The position numbers and the translations under genes are program-made. Of a stretch of DNA of 64,000 bases, positions 1 to 7,989 are shown piece by piece; position 1 is the stretch's first letter, and each line of letters begins with the position of its first letter. Source of the DNA: Bacillota bacterium (GTDB lineage: Bacteria > Bacillota > Clostridia > Acetivibrionales > DTU013); the NCBI GenBank assembly GCA_023433505.1, contig JAEZCO010000035.1, forward strand, positions 62,001-126,000, given 5' to 3'. The notes beneath the pieces were generated by a model. That model did not search any database. It had not been told where the DNA came from and saw nothing but the letters and a program-made list of their open reading frames with translations.

Positions 1-1
1 C

Positions 2-832
2 AAGGAGCCCAAGCCATACCTTGCCGCAGTGGGAATGTTTTTGAGCTTCTGGATCCTTTACCTTGCTTTTGGCAGAAGCTTTACCACAAAGACCCTTACC
101 ATATTTGCAAGTTCATTTATGATCTTCGCCATAGGAATGGCCGACGACTGGTTCAAAATTAACGGCAAGGATCTGAAAGCCCTTCCGAAGATGCTGGTCC
201 AGCTTTTTGCCTGCATTCTTGTATATAAGGCGGATATCCTTCTGCGGGGGTTTACAAATCCCTTTGACGGCACCTATGTGCTGCTGCCTCACTGGCTTCA
301 GTTTTTACTGACGGTCTTGTGGCTCTTTGGCGTTACCACGGTGATAAATTTTGCCGACGGATTGGATGGATTGGCTGGAGGGATAGCCTGTATATCTGCC
401 TGTACACTGTTTGTGGTTGCCCTAGCAAAAGGACAGAACGTATCGGCGCTCATGGCAGTTTTGCTGGTAGGCATCTGTCTTGGCTACTTAAGGTACAACC
501 GGTTTCCTGCCAAGATATTGATGGGGGACGCAGGGGCTACGTTTCTGGGTTTCATGCTGGGCCTGATTTCACTGGACGGGGCTTTCAAACAGGCAACGGT
601 AATATCCATTTTTGTACCGATCCTGGCACTGGGACTGCCGATCTTTGACAATATCTTCGTTGTATTCAAAAGGATGAAGGCAGGCAAGCCCGTCTATATC
701 GGCGATTCCGGACAGGTGCATTTCAGGCTTTTGTCAAAAGGACTTACCCAAAAGCAAACGGTATATGTATTATATCTGGTTTGCATCTGCCTCAACCTGA
801 GTGCGATCATATTATTTTTGCTGAAGGTGTGA
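2..832 (+). CDS. WecA/TagO/MraY-family undecaprenyl-phosphate sugar-1-phosphate transferase (5' partial)
   Basis: The reading frame is open from the window edge, so the N-terminus lies outside; about 276 codons are visible. The family is integral-membrane and moves a HexNAc-1-phosphate from a UDP-sugar to undecaprenyl phosphate, the first step of wall polymer synthesis. Visible family signatures are ADDWFKINGKDL, the metal-binding FADGLDGLAGG, and GDAGATFLGF, separated by hydrophobic helices. The C-terminal cytosolic loop, usually a His-rich HxHHRL-like motif, reads GQVHFRLLSKG here, so some of the usual histidines are missing. WecA/TagO is favoured over MraY because of the DNIFVVFKRMKAGKP region. 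The exact sugar cannot be told. The gene ends just before the T-box promoter. Confidence 0.85.
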   Translation, partial: KEPKPYLAAVGMFLSFWILYLAFGRSFTTKTLTIFASSFMIFAIGMADDWFKINGKDLKALPKMLVQLFACILVYKADILLRGFTNPFDGTYVLLPHWLQFLLTVLWLFGVTTVINFADGLDGLAGGIACISACTLFVVALAKGQNVSALMAVLLVGICLGYLRYNRFPAKILMGDAGATFLGFMLGLISLDGAFKQATVISIFVPILALGLPIFDNIFVVFKRMKAGKPVYIGDSGQVHFRLLSKGLTQKQTVYVLYLVCICLNLSAIILFLLKV

Positions 833-842
833 CGGAAGGATA

Positions 843-871
843 TTGACACAAAAGAATTGATATATTATATT
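843..871 (+). promoter_or_regulatory. SigA-type promoter of the proS leader
   Basis: TTGACA at 843-848 and TATATT at 866-871 are separated by 17 bases, a near-consensus vegetative promoter. Transcription would begin near 878, directly ahead of the T-box RNA, and just downstream of the preceding gene's stop. Confidence 0.7.
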
Positions 872-877
872 AATGAT

Positions 878-1049
878 AATATAGGCCGATGAGGGGAATG
901 TGAAAAACGCCGTTTTTCGTCCCACCCCCGAGGCGCAGCTGACGAAGCTGCCGGATAAGCACCGATAAAGGCTTGCAAGCTGGGTTTACCAAATTGGGTG
1001 GCACCGCGGAAATATCCGTCCCTTTGTATGTATAAGGGGACGGTTTTTA
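878..1049 (+). promoter_or_regulatory. Proline-type T-box leader with terminator
   Basis: The T-box core GGGTGGCACCGCGG is at 996-1009. It is followed by a terminator stem (CCGTCCC at 1016-1022 pairing with GGGACGG at 1037-1043) and a T-run. Such leaders read uncharged tRNA and open the terminator. Upstream, GGGG near 893-896 can pair with CCCC after 924 to form a short Stem I capped by a GAAAAA/TTTTTC hairpin. The 3' side of the internal loop reads CCC (921-923) followed by A, which fits a proline specifier and the two downstream proS genes. A GCAGCT/AGCTGC hairpin follows. Only about 118 bases separate the predicted start from the T-box sequence, much less than usual. Specifier and Stem I are my reading; the T-box core is certain. 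Confidence 0.88.
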
Positions 1050-1090
1050 TTTTTTAAAGGGCTATAAGCTGTCTTACTGCGGCAGACTGC

Positions 1091-1137
1091 GGCACAAAAA
1101 TCCTCATGGTTCTTGAATACACTCCGGTTTTTGTGCC
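1091..1137 (+). other. Perfect 10-bp inverted repeat in the proS leader
   Basis: GGCACAAAAA at 1091-1100 pairs with TTTTTGTGCC at 1128-1137. It lies between the T-box terminator and the proS start and has no long T-run after it. It may stabilise or process the mRNA; its role is unknown. Confidence 0.5.
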
Positions 1138-1197
1138 TTGTCTTTCTTGTAATACTTGCTTCTACCCCTTTAAAACAGTATAAAAGGAGATGAATTT

Positions 1198-2634
1198 ATG
1201 GCACAGGAAAAAAAGCTGGTTGAGGAAATAACCTCAATGAACGTAGACTTTACGCAATGGTATACCGACGTTATCAAAAAGGCCGACCTGGTAGATTACT
1301 CAAGCGTCAGAGGCTGCATGATCATACGCCCGTACGGATATGCCATATGGGAAAACATTCAGAAGAATCTGGACAAAAGATTCAAGGATACGGGGCATGA
1401 AAATGTTTACATGCCCATGTTCATACCCGAAAGCCTTTTACAGAAGGAGAAGGACCACGTGGAAGGCTTCGCGCCCGAAGTGGCCTGGGTAACACATGGC
1501 GGAAGCGAGCAGCTGGCGGAGAAGCTTTGTGTCAGACCTACGTCGGAGACGCTGTTCTGCGACCACTATGCAAACATTATCCACTCCTACAGGGACCTGC
1601 CGAAGCTCTATAACCAGTGGTGCTCGGTGGTAAGATGGGAAAAGACCACGCGCCCCTTCCTGAGAACTCTGGAATTCCTGTGGCAGGAAGGCCATACGGC
1701 CCATGCCACCGCCGAGGACGCCCAGGAAGAGACAATAAAAATGCTGAACGTCTATGCCGAGTTTTGTGAAAATATCCTGGCAATTCCGGTAGTGAAGGGC
1801 CAAAAAACCGAGAAGGAAAAATTCGCCGGCGCCAAAGCCACCTATACCATAGAGAGCCTCATGCATGACGGAAAAGCGCTGCAATCCGGCACTTCACACA
1901 ATTTCGGCGACGGCTTTGCAAAAGCTTTCGGCATTCAATACACCGATAACGGCAACCAGCTTCAGTATGTGCATCAGACCTCCTGGGGCATGACAACGCG
2001 GCTGATCGGCGCAGTGATCATGGTACATGGCGACGACAGCGGTCTGGTGCTTCCACCGGAAGTAGCGCCGGTGCAGGTGATGATCATCCCGGTATCGCAG
2101 CATAAGGAAGGCGTTTTGCAAAAGGCCGAAGAGCTTAAGGCAAAGCTGTCGGCCAGCGTAAGGGTCAAAATTGACGACAGTGACAAATCGCCGGGATGGA
2201 AGTTCAGCGAGCATGAAATGAAGGGCATACCGGTCAGGCTGGAAGTCGGGCCCAAGGATATTGAGAAAAACCAGGTGGTGCTTGTAAGAAGGGATACCCG
2301 AGAAAAATTGTTTGTATCCATGGATGATCTGGAAACAACCATAGTAACGCTGTTGAAGGATATCCAGAAAGGCCTTCTGGAAAAAGCCAGGAGCATGAGG
2401 GAGCAGAAGACTTATAAAGCAGCCGGTATGGAGGAATTTACAAAAATCATCAATGAGACTCCCGGGTTTATAAAGGCTATGTGGTGCGGAGATCAGGCTT
2501 GTGAGGATGCGATCAAGGAAAAGACCGCTGCTTCGGCAAGATGTATTCCCTTTGAACAGGAACTGATTTCCAGCCAATGCGTATGCTGCGGCAAAGAAGC
2601 GAAACACATGGTTTACTGGGGCAAAGCCTATTAG
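1198..2634 (+). CDS. proS: Prolyl-tRNA synthetase, archaeal/eukaryotic-type
   Basis: A class II aminoacyl-tRNA synthetase of 478 aa that charges tRNA-Pro in the cytoplasm. Length and motifs (RPTSETLFCDHYANII, RPFLRTLEFLWQEGHTAHA, QSGTSHNFGDGFAKAFG) fit the short archaeal/eukaryote-like ProRS, which lacks the large internal editing insertion and carries a C-terminal Cys-containing zinc-like domain (ISSQCVCCGKEAKHMVYWGKAY end). AAAAGGAG precedes the ATG at good spacing. It is the first gene behind the T-box leader, so its expression should rise when proline tRNA is uncharged. The bacterial-type ProRS follows 47 bases later. Confidence 0.97.
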   Translation: MAQEKKLVEEITSMNVDFTQWYTDVIKKADLVDYSSVRGCMIIRPYGYAIWENIQKNLDKRFKDTGHENVYMPMFIPESLLQKEKDHVEGFAPEVAWVTHGGSEQLAEKLCVRPTSETLFCDHYANIIHSYRDLPKLYNQWCSVVRWEKTTRPFLRTLEFLWQEGHTAHATAEDAQEETIKMLNVYAEFCENILAIPVVKGQKTEKEKFAGAKATYTIESLMHDGKALQSGTSHNFGDGFAKAFGIQYTDNGNQLQYVHQTSWGMTTRLIGAVIMVHGDDSGLVLPPEVAPVQVMIIPVSQHKEGVLQKAEELKAKLSASVRVKIDDSDKSPGWKFSEHEMKGIPVRLEVGPKDIEKNQVVLVRRDTREKLFVSMDDLETTIVTLLKDIQKGLLEKARSMREQKTYKAAGMEEFTKIINETPGFIKAMWCGDQACEDAIKEKTAASARCIPFEQELISSQCVCCGKEAKHMVYWGKAY

Positions 2635-2681
2635 AAGAGCGCAAGAGATAGGGCGAACAATAGCCCAAAGGAGGATTGAAA

Positions 2682-4403
2682 ATGAGAGCCTCACAGCTGC
2701 TAATGCCTACCTTGAGAGAGATACCGGCCGAAGCCGAATCTACAAGCCACATGCTGATGCTGAAAGCCGGTCTCATCCGGAAGCTGGCTTCGGGCATTTA
2801 TGCCTTTCTTCCTTTAGGCTTGAGGGTTTTAAGAAAAATCGAGGATATCATCCGGGAAGAAATGGACAAGGCAGGCGCTCAGGAGGTATTGATGCCTGCA
2901 CTGCTGCCTGCGGATTTCTTTAAGGAAACCGGAAGATGGGATGTATTCGGGCAGGAAATGTTCAGGCTTGAAGATAGAAGCGGCAGGGAATTTTGCCTTG
3001 GGCCTACCCATGAAGAAATATTCACAATGCTGGCTGGCCATGAGATCCGCTCCTATAGAGAGTTGCCCAAAATTCTGTATCAGATCCAGTCCAAATTCAG
3101 GGACGAGATCCGGCCCAGGTTTGGCGTTATCCGGTCACGTGAATTCATCATGAAGGACGCTTACAGCTTCGATATGGATGCCGAGGGCCTGGATAAGTCC
3201 TACAAAAGCATGTATGAGGCGTATTGCAGGATTTTCAACCGCTGCGGGCTGGATTGCATTGCTGTGAATGCGGACTCCGGAGCGATGGGCGGGTCCGGGT
3301 CTCAGGAATTTATGGTGAGGTCGGAAATCGGAGAGGCCGTTATCGCCTATTGCGAGGCCTGTGGCTATGCCGCAAGCGATGAAAAAGCGGAATGCAAGCC
3401 CGCGCCCTGGGATGGAAGCAATACTGCGGAAGCCGATCGCAATAAACCTATGCGGCTTGTGGAGACGCCGGATTCCAGAACCATCGAGGATTTGACCAAA
3501 TTTTTCAACTGCAGTCCCTGCAATTTTGCCAAGACTTTGCTATACAAAGCGGATGACAGGGTCGTTGCCGCAATGGTGAGAGGCGACAGGGAGCTCAACG
3601 AAGCCAAGCTCAGGAATCACCTTTGCTGCACCGAGCTGGCTATGGCGGATGCAGAGACTGTCGTACGGACCACCGGAGCCGATGTGGGATTTGCCGGGCC
3701 GGTAGGGCTGGACTCCAAAGTTGAGCTGATCATGGATAATGAAGTGGAAATAATGGGAAATATTATTGTGGGAGCCAACCGGACCGGCTTTCATTACTGT
3801 GACGTCGTCCCGCACAGGGATTTTCAGCCTGCGGCGGTTATCGACCTGAGGAGGGTGACTGAAAACGACCCGTGTCCTTGCTGCGGCGGAGCCCTGATCC
3901 TTACTCACGGAATAGAAACCGGGCACGTATTCAAGCTGGGGACCAAATACAGCAGCCGGATGGGCTGTACATATCCGGATGAGACAGGGAAAGAACAGCC
4001 GATGGTTATGGGCTGCTATGGCATAGGAGTCAACCGGACCATGGCGGCAGTTATTGAGCAGCACAAGGATGAAAATGGAATTCTGTGGCCTGCGGCTATT
4101 GCACCTTATCATGTTATGATTACCCTTGTGAATCCTGCCGACCCGGTGCAGGCAGCTATAGCTGAAAAGCTGTATGAGGACCTGGCTGCAGCAGGAGTGG
4201 AAGTACTTCTGGACGACAGGGACGAACGGGCGGGTGTGAAGTTCAAGGATGCCGACCTTATAGGGATTCCTGTCAGGATAACCGTGGGTAAAAGAGCCGG
4301 GGAAGGCATTGTAGAATACAAGGAAAGGCAGATGCCTGCAAAAGAGGATTTAAGCCTTTCGGATGCGGTGGTTAAGGCCAGGGACAGTGTTCTTGGCGGA
4401 TAA
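2682..4403 (+). CDS. proS: Prolyl-tRNA synthetase, bacterial-type with editing insertion
   Basis: A 573-aa class II ProRS of the bacterial type: N-terminal MRASQLLMPTLREIPAEAE, motif 2 region RDEIRPRFGVIRSREFIMKDAYSFD, then an insertion of about 180 residues around residues 220-400 that matches the INS editing domain known to clear mischarged Ala-tRNA-Pro, and a C-terminal anticodon-binding domain. The ATG at 2682 is chosen because AAAGGAGG lies 7 bases upstream; an in-frame TTG two codons earlier is too close to it. It is almost surely co-transcribed with the first proS. Having both types in tandem is unusual because either one should be sufficient. Confidence 0.97.
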   Translation: MRASQLLMPTLREIPAEAESTSHMLMLKAGLIRKLASGIYAFLPLGLRVLRKIEDIIREEMDKAGAQEVLMPALLPADFFKETGRWDVFGQEMFRLEDRSGREFCLGPTHEEIFTMLAGHEIRSYRELPKILYQIQSKFRDEIRPRFGVIRSREFIMKDAYSFDMDAEGLDKSYKSMYEAYCRIFNRCGLDCIAVNADSGAMGGSGSQEFMVRSEIGEAVIAYCEACGYAASDEKAECKPAPWDGSNTAEADRNKPMRLVETPDSRTIEDLTKFFNCSPCNFAKTLLYKADDRVVAAMVRGDRELNEAKLRNHLCCTELAMADAETVVRTTGADVGFAGPVGLDSKVELIMDNEVEIMGNIIVGANRTGFHYCDVVPHRDFQPAAVIDLRRVTENDPCPCCGGALILTHGIETGHVFKLGTKYSSRMGCTYPDETGKEQPMVMGCYGIGVNRTMAAVIEQHKDENGILWPAAIAPYHVMITLVNPADPVQAAIAEKLYEDLAAAGVEVLLDDRDERAGVKFKDADLIGIPVRITVGKRAGEGIVEYKERQMPAKEDLSLSDAVVKARDSVLGG

Positions 4404-4530
4404 ATAAATATACAGTGCTGTCTTCAGCTTGTAATTTGGGGATTTTAATGCCAGCATTATTCATTGATTAATCCCGATTCTTTTGTTATTATTATATAAG
4501 TTAAACGTATATGGTTTGTAAGTCAATATT

Positions 4531-4623
4531 GCCGAGCGGTTGGGTGATTTTCGGATCACTTTCAAGAGTAAATGGTTTCTGGGGTGGGAAACTCAAGTTA
4601 AAATTGAGTTTCCCGCCCTTTTT
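4531..4623 (+). promoter_or_regulatory. Structured leader with possible pseudoknot and terminator before the ion permease
   Basis: The hairpin GTGAT (4544-4548)/ATCAC (4555-4559) has TCGG in its loop, which is complementary to CCGA at 4532-4535, so a pseudoknot could form. A strong intrinsic terminator follows: a 15-bp arm at 4582-4596 pairs with 4604-4618, then TTTTT. The arrangement is typical of a riboswitch with an expression platform. Because the next gene is an ArsB/NhaD-type ion permease, a cation-sensing class (for example the Na+ DUF1646 motif) is a reasonable guess, but I cannot verify a consensus match. Confidence 0.5.
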
Positions 4624-4683
4624 ATATGCGCGGGAATGCATTGCACCGAGATATTTCGGAATATTACACAACAGGAGGTTGTT

Positions 4684-5967
4684 ATGCTCGACACATCATT
4701 ATTGGTAATTTTCTCAGCAGTTATTTTTGTTTCAGCCTATGTCCTGATTATTCTGGACAAATTCGACAGGACCGTGATTGCTCTCAGCGGGGCCGTTTTA
4801 ATGATACTGCTGCGCATTCTCAGTCAGGAGAAGGCATTCGGAGAAATTGACTATAATACTCTTGGGCTTTTGATCAGTATGATGGTCATTGTCATGATCA
4901 CCAAAAGGTCAGGGGTATTCGAATTCCTCGCGGTGAAGACCGTTAAAGCCGCAAAAGGCGAGCCGGTTGTCCTGTTGGTGCTGCTGTCGTTGGCAACGGG
5001 AATTTTATCGGCTGTTTTGGACAATGTTACGACAATTCTCCTGATATTGCCGGTAACTCTGAGCATCGCAAGGGACCTTCACATTAATCCTATCCCCTTT
5101 GTAATATCTGAGGTTTTCGCATCCAATGTGGGTGGAACGGCCACACTGGTGGGGGATCCGCCCAATATTATGATTGGAAGCGCCGTTGGCTTTGATTTCA
5201 TGGATTTTATCCGGAATGACGCCGTGATAGCAATTCCGCTGCTTTTATTGACCACGTACATCCTGGTGCTCATTTACAGAAAAAAGCTAACGACATCAAC
5301 GGAAGCCAGGCTCAAAGTCATGGCGATGAACGAATATGAATTTATCAAGGACAGAAGGCTGCTTTTGAAAAGTCTTGTAGTGCTTGGAATGACAATGATA
5401 GGGTTTGTAATGCATGGGGTCCTGCAGTATGAATCGGCAACCATTGCTGTAGCAGGAGCAGTTGTGCTGCTTTTCATATCCGGCTTGAAGCCTGAAAAGA
5501 TCTTTCACGAGGTGGAATGGAAAACCATTTTTTTCTTCATAGGGCTTTTTATTATGGTGGGCGGAATCAAGGAAACCGGGATCATCAAATTATTGGCCCA
5601 GGGCGTCATTGATTTGACCAAAGGAGACCTGCTGCTCACGACCCTTGCCATTCTATGGGTCGCGGCGATTGCATCCGCATTCATCGACAATATTCCTTTT
5701 GTCGCCACCATGATCCCTCTTCTGAAGGATGTGGGAGCATTGACCGGAATGAACCTTACGCCTGTCTGGTGGGCATTGTCCCTTGGCGCATGCCTTGGAG
5801 GAAACGGTACCATCATTGGCGCCAGTGCCAATGTCGTTGCTACGGGAATTGCAGAAGAACACGGACATAAAATAACCTTCAAAAATTATTTTAAAGTTGC
5901 CTTCCCGTTGATGCTTTTGACAATCATTCTTTGTACTCTCTACCTGCTGCTGTTCTATCTTTTATAA
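4684..5967 (+). CDS. ArsB/NhaD-type ion transporter (SLC13-like permease)
   Basis: A 427-aa polytopic membrane protein of the IT superfamily (ArsB, NhaD, citrate/anion permeases). It has about 11 hydrophobic stretches and duplicated motifs: AVLDNVTTILLILPV with NVGGTATLVGDPPNIMIGSA in the first half, and SAFIDNIPFVATMIPLL with LGGNGTIIGASANVVATGIA in the second. Substrate may be Na+/H+, arsenite or an organic anion; sequence alone does not decide. ACAGGAGGT sits just before the ATG at 4684, so a longer in-frame opening from 4540, which would run through the leader terminator, is rejected. No arsR or arsenic genes are nearby, which slightly favours a cation role. Confidence 0.85.
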   Translation: MLDTSLLVIFSAVIFVSAYVLIILDKFDRTVIALSGAVLMILLRILSQEKAFGEIDYNTLGLLISMMVIVMITKRSGVFEFLAVKTVKAAKGEPVVLLVLLSLATGILSAVLDNVTTILLILPVTLSIARDLHINPIPFVISEVFASNVGGTATLVGDPPNIMIGSAVGFDFMDFIRNDAVIAIPLLLLTTYILVLIYRKKLTTSTEARLKVMAMNEYEFIKDRRLLLKSLVVLGMTMIGFVMHGVLQYESATIAVAGAVVLLFISGLKPEKIFHEVEWKTIFFFIGLFIMVGGIKETGIIKLLAQGVIDLTKGDLLLTTLAILWVAAIASAFIDNIPFVATMIPLLKDVGALTGMNLTPVWWALSLGACLGGNGTIIGASANVVATGIAEEHGHKITFKNYFKVAFPLMLLTIILCTLYLLLFYLL

Positions 5968-5980
5968 GTATTCCTGCCCT

Positions 5981-6017
5981 AAATCTCAAGTGATATATAC
6001 ATTTGAGATTTTTTTTG
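5981..6017 (+). terminator. Intrinsic terminator after the permease
   Basis: AAATCTCAA (5981-5989) pairs with TTGAGATTT (6003-6011), followed by a T-run. It ends the permease transcript. Confidence 0.85.
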
Positions 6018-6112
6018 TCTTTTTCGTGCATTTATGTTAATAATTCAAATTTTTTTGTTAATACTATGATTAATACTGTTATGCAATAAAAAGACAATTG
6101 GAGGTATCTTTT

Positions 6113-6868
6113 ATGAAGAGGAAATTGATTTTCCTGGTTGTTATTACTTTTTTTGTTACTACATTGTTCACCTTTGCAGCATTTGACAACGCACCCGTAA
6201 AAGCCGCTCTTGCTGTGGAAAAGGTAAGCTCCACGGATGCCACGGTTACAGCAAGCAAGCTGAATATCCGTCAGGGTCCCTCGGTAGATTTTCCTGTCAT
6301 CGGAAAATTGGACAAAGGACAAACCTTGAAGGTACTGAGCAAGGTTGGAAACTGGTATGCTGTCTATGATTTAAAGAACGGCTGTATCGGTGCTGTCGAC
6401 GGTAAGTATATCAATATCGGCGACGCGTCCCAGGCATCTGCAAATGTGGACAAGACAGCGGAAGCAGCAGTTTTGCCTTCGGATGTATCCGAAGACGAAC
6501 AGACTTTGCTGAGCCTGGTAAACAAGGCCAGAAAAGAAGCAAAGGTAGAGGAAGTGGCCCTTGACAAGAAGCTGTTGGCAACTGCCAGACAGAAAGCCAA
6601 GGATATGGCTGACAACAACTATTTCTCGCATGAATCCCCTACATTCGGCTCACCTTTTGACATGATGAGACAGAATGGCATCACATTCAAAACCGCAGGC
6701 GAGAATATTGCGGGAAATCAAACTGTTGACGGCGCATTTAAAGCTTGGATGAAATCCGAAGGCCATAAAAAGAATATACTGAACAGCAGTTTTAACTTTG
6801 TGGGAATAGGAGTTGTCGATAGTACTACTTACGGCAAGATTCTTGTACAACAGTTTATAGGCAGGTAA
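6113..6868 (+). CDS. Secreted SH3b-CAP (YkwD/SCP-like) domain protein
   Basis: A 251-aa protein with a signal peptide (KRKLIFLVVITFFVTTLF), a bacterial SH3 domain at about residues 40-100 (LNIRQGPSVDFPVIGKL, WYAVYD) and a C-terminal CAP domain at about 130-250 (SLVNKARKEAKVEEVALD, NNYFSHESP, GENIAG, GHKKNIL). CAP proteins with the His/Glu cavity residues seen here are common exported proteins in Firmicutes, some linked to sporulation or germination. SH3b suggests binding to the wall. The ATG at 6113 is preceded by GGAGGT; an earlier in-frame start would place the signal peptide poorly. It is a single gene with its own upstream AT-rich promoter region. Confidence 0.88.
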   Translation: MKRKLIFLVVITFFVTTLFTFAAFDNAPVKAALAVEKVSSTDATVTASKLNIRQGPSVDFPVIGKLDKGQTLKVLSKVGNWYAVYDLKNGCIGAVDGKYINIGDASQASANVDKTAEAAVLPSDVSEDEQTLLSLVNKARKEAKVEEVALDKKLLATARQKAKDMADNNYFSHESPTFGSPFDMMRQNGITFKTAGENIAGNQTVDGAFKAWMKSEGHKKNILNSSFNFVGIGVVDSTTYGKILVQQFIGR

Positions 6869-6995
6869 TATCAAAGGTAGCTATAGTTTAAGCATGCAAA
6901 TGTAAGGGATGGTTCTGATGCCGGATTATTGGCATACAGGCTGTCCCTGTTTGTATATGCGTTTAGACAGCGCGCAATAATTTGATCGTTCTAGC

Positions 6996-7934
6996 TCATA
7001 AATCGATGAACTGCGGCTTGACTTCAAAGGACCTGCCTTTCAGGTAATTCAGCTTTCCGGCTTCGGTAAAGTCAAACTCCAGCTTATATGCCCAAAGTGC
7101 TTGATATCTGGCGCCCAAAGGGCGGTTAACCGCGTTGGAGCCGTATTTCCCGTCGCCGATAACGGGGTGTCCGATAGATGCCAGATGGGCCCTGATCTGA
7201 TGGGTACGCCCCGTTACCAGCTCTATTTCAAGCTTGCTGATGTCAAGCTTTTTATGATAGCTTATCAGCGTATATTTCGTTATGATTTCCAATGCCCCCG
7301 GAGTCCGGCGGCTGTTGATGTAAACCTGGCTTTTGCTCTCATCCTTGAACAGGAAAGCTTTTAAGACGGCACTGTCCTTCTCCGGCTTTCCCTTGACCAG
7401 GCACTGGTAATATTTCGTGATCTCCCGCGTTTCTATTTTTTCCAGCAGGATATCCAGGCTTTCCTGATTCTTTGCGATAAGCACCAGACCGCCGGTATTG
7501 CGGTCCAGCCTGTGGCAGAGCATCGGCTGGAAGGAGGAGGTAACGGCTTCCGGACTGTTTTTCTCCTTCAGATATTTCCTGACGTTATCAATGAGCGTGC
7601 CGGAGGACTGGTCTCTGTCCGGATGGACCGGGATGCCCTGCTTTTTATTCACAATGAGGAGGTTATCATCTTCATAAACAGCCTCAAAGCCTTTATCCTG
7701 CCGGCCGGTATTTTTTTGCGCAGTCTCTTCCAGCAGGCTGTCCGCAATATAAAGCTCTATTTTGTCGCCGGGCGCCACCATGTAATCCTGCTTTACCCTG
7801 ACTCCATTGACCTTCACGTCTTTTTTCCGAAAGGTTTTCTGCAGCAGGGGAAAGGACAAATCCGGAAGGACGGCGGTGATATACCGGTCAATTCTTTTGT
7901 CCGAATGCTTTTCATCTACGATCAAAGTCTTCAC
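6996..7934 (-). CDS. RluA-family 23S rRNA pseudouridine synthase
   Basis: A 312-aa protein with an N-terminal S4 RNA-binding domain (RIDRYITAVLPDLSFPLLQK) and a RluA/RluC/RluD catalytic domain: CHRLDRNTGGLVLIAK contains the catalytic Asp, and GRTHQIRAHLASIGHPVIGD is the usual C-terminal signature. It isomerises specific uridines, most likely in 23S rRNA; the target site cannot be told. The GTG at 7934 follows CAGGAG. A longer opening to 7973 adds residues unlike the family. It lies 55 bases after the ManC-like gene and is probably the last gene of a leftward operon. Confidence 0.93.
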   Translation of the reverse strand: MKTLIVDEKHSDKRIDRYITAVLPDLSFPLLQKTFRKKDVKVNGVRVKQDYMVAPGDKIELYIADSLLEETAQKNTGRQDKGFEAVYEDDNLLIVNKKQGIPVHPDRDQSSGTLIDNVRKYLKEKNSPEAVTSSFQPMLCHRLDRNTGGLVLIAKNQESLDILLEKIETREITKYYQCLVKGKPEKDSAVLKAFLFKDESKSQVYINSRRTPGALEIITKYTLISYHKKLDISKLEIELVTGRTHQIRAHLASIGHPVIGDGKYGSNAVNRPLGARYQALWAYKLEFDFTEAGKLNYLKGRSFEVKPQFIDL

Positions 7935-7989
7935 AAAAATCTCCTGAATCAGCGGCTGATGCCGTGGCGGCAATGGCGGCTTTCTGCCG

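Noticed and set aside
319..648. Rightward 109-codon opening inside the WecA/TagO-like gene
   Set aside because: It lies wholly within a better supported gene in another frame and shows no family motif or binding site.
1894..2694. Leftward 266-codon opening across the first proS
   Set aside because: Antisense shadow of a certain gene; residue pattern is not protein-like and there is no binding site.
4540..4683. Upstream in-frame extension of the ion permease
   Set aside because: It runs through the leader hairpin and terminator, and AGGAGGT directly precedes the ATG at 4684.
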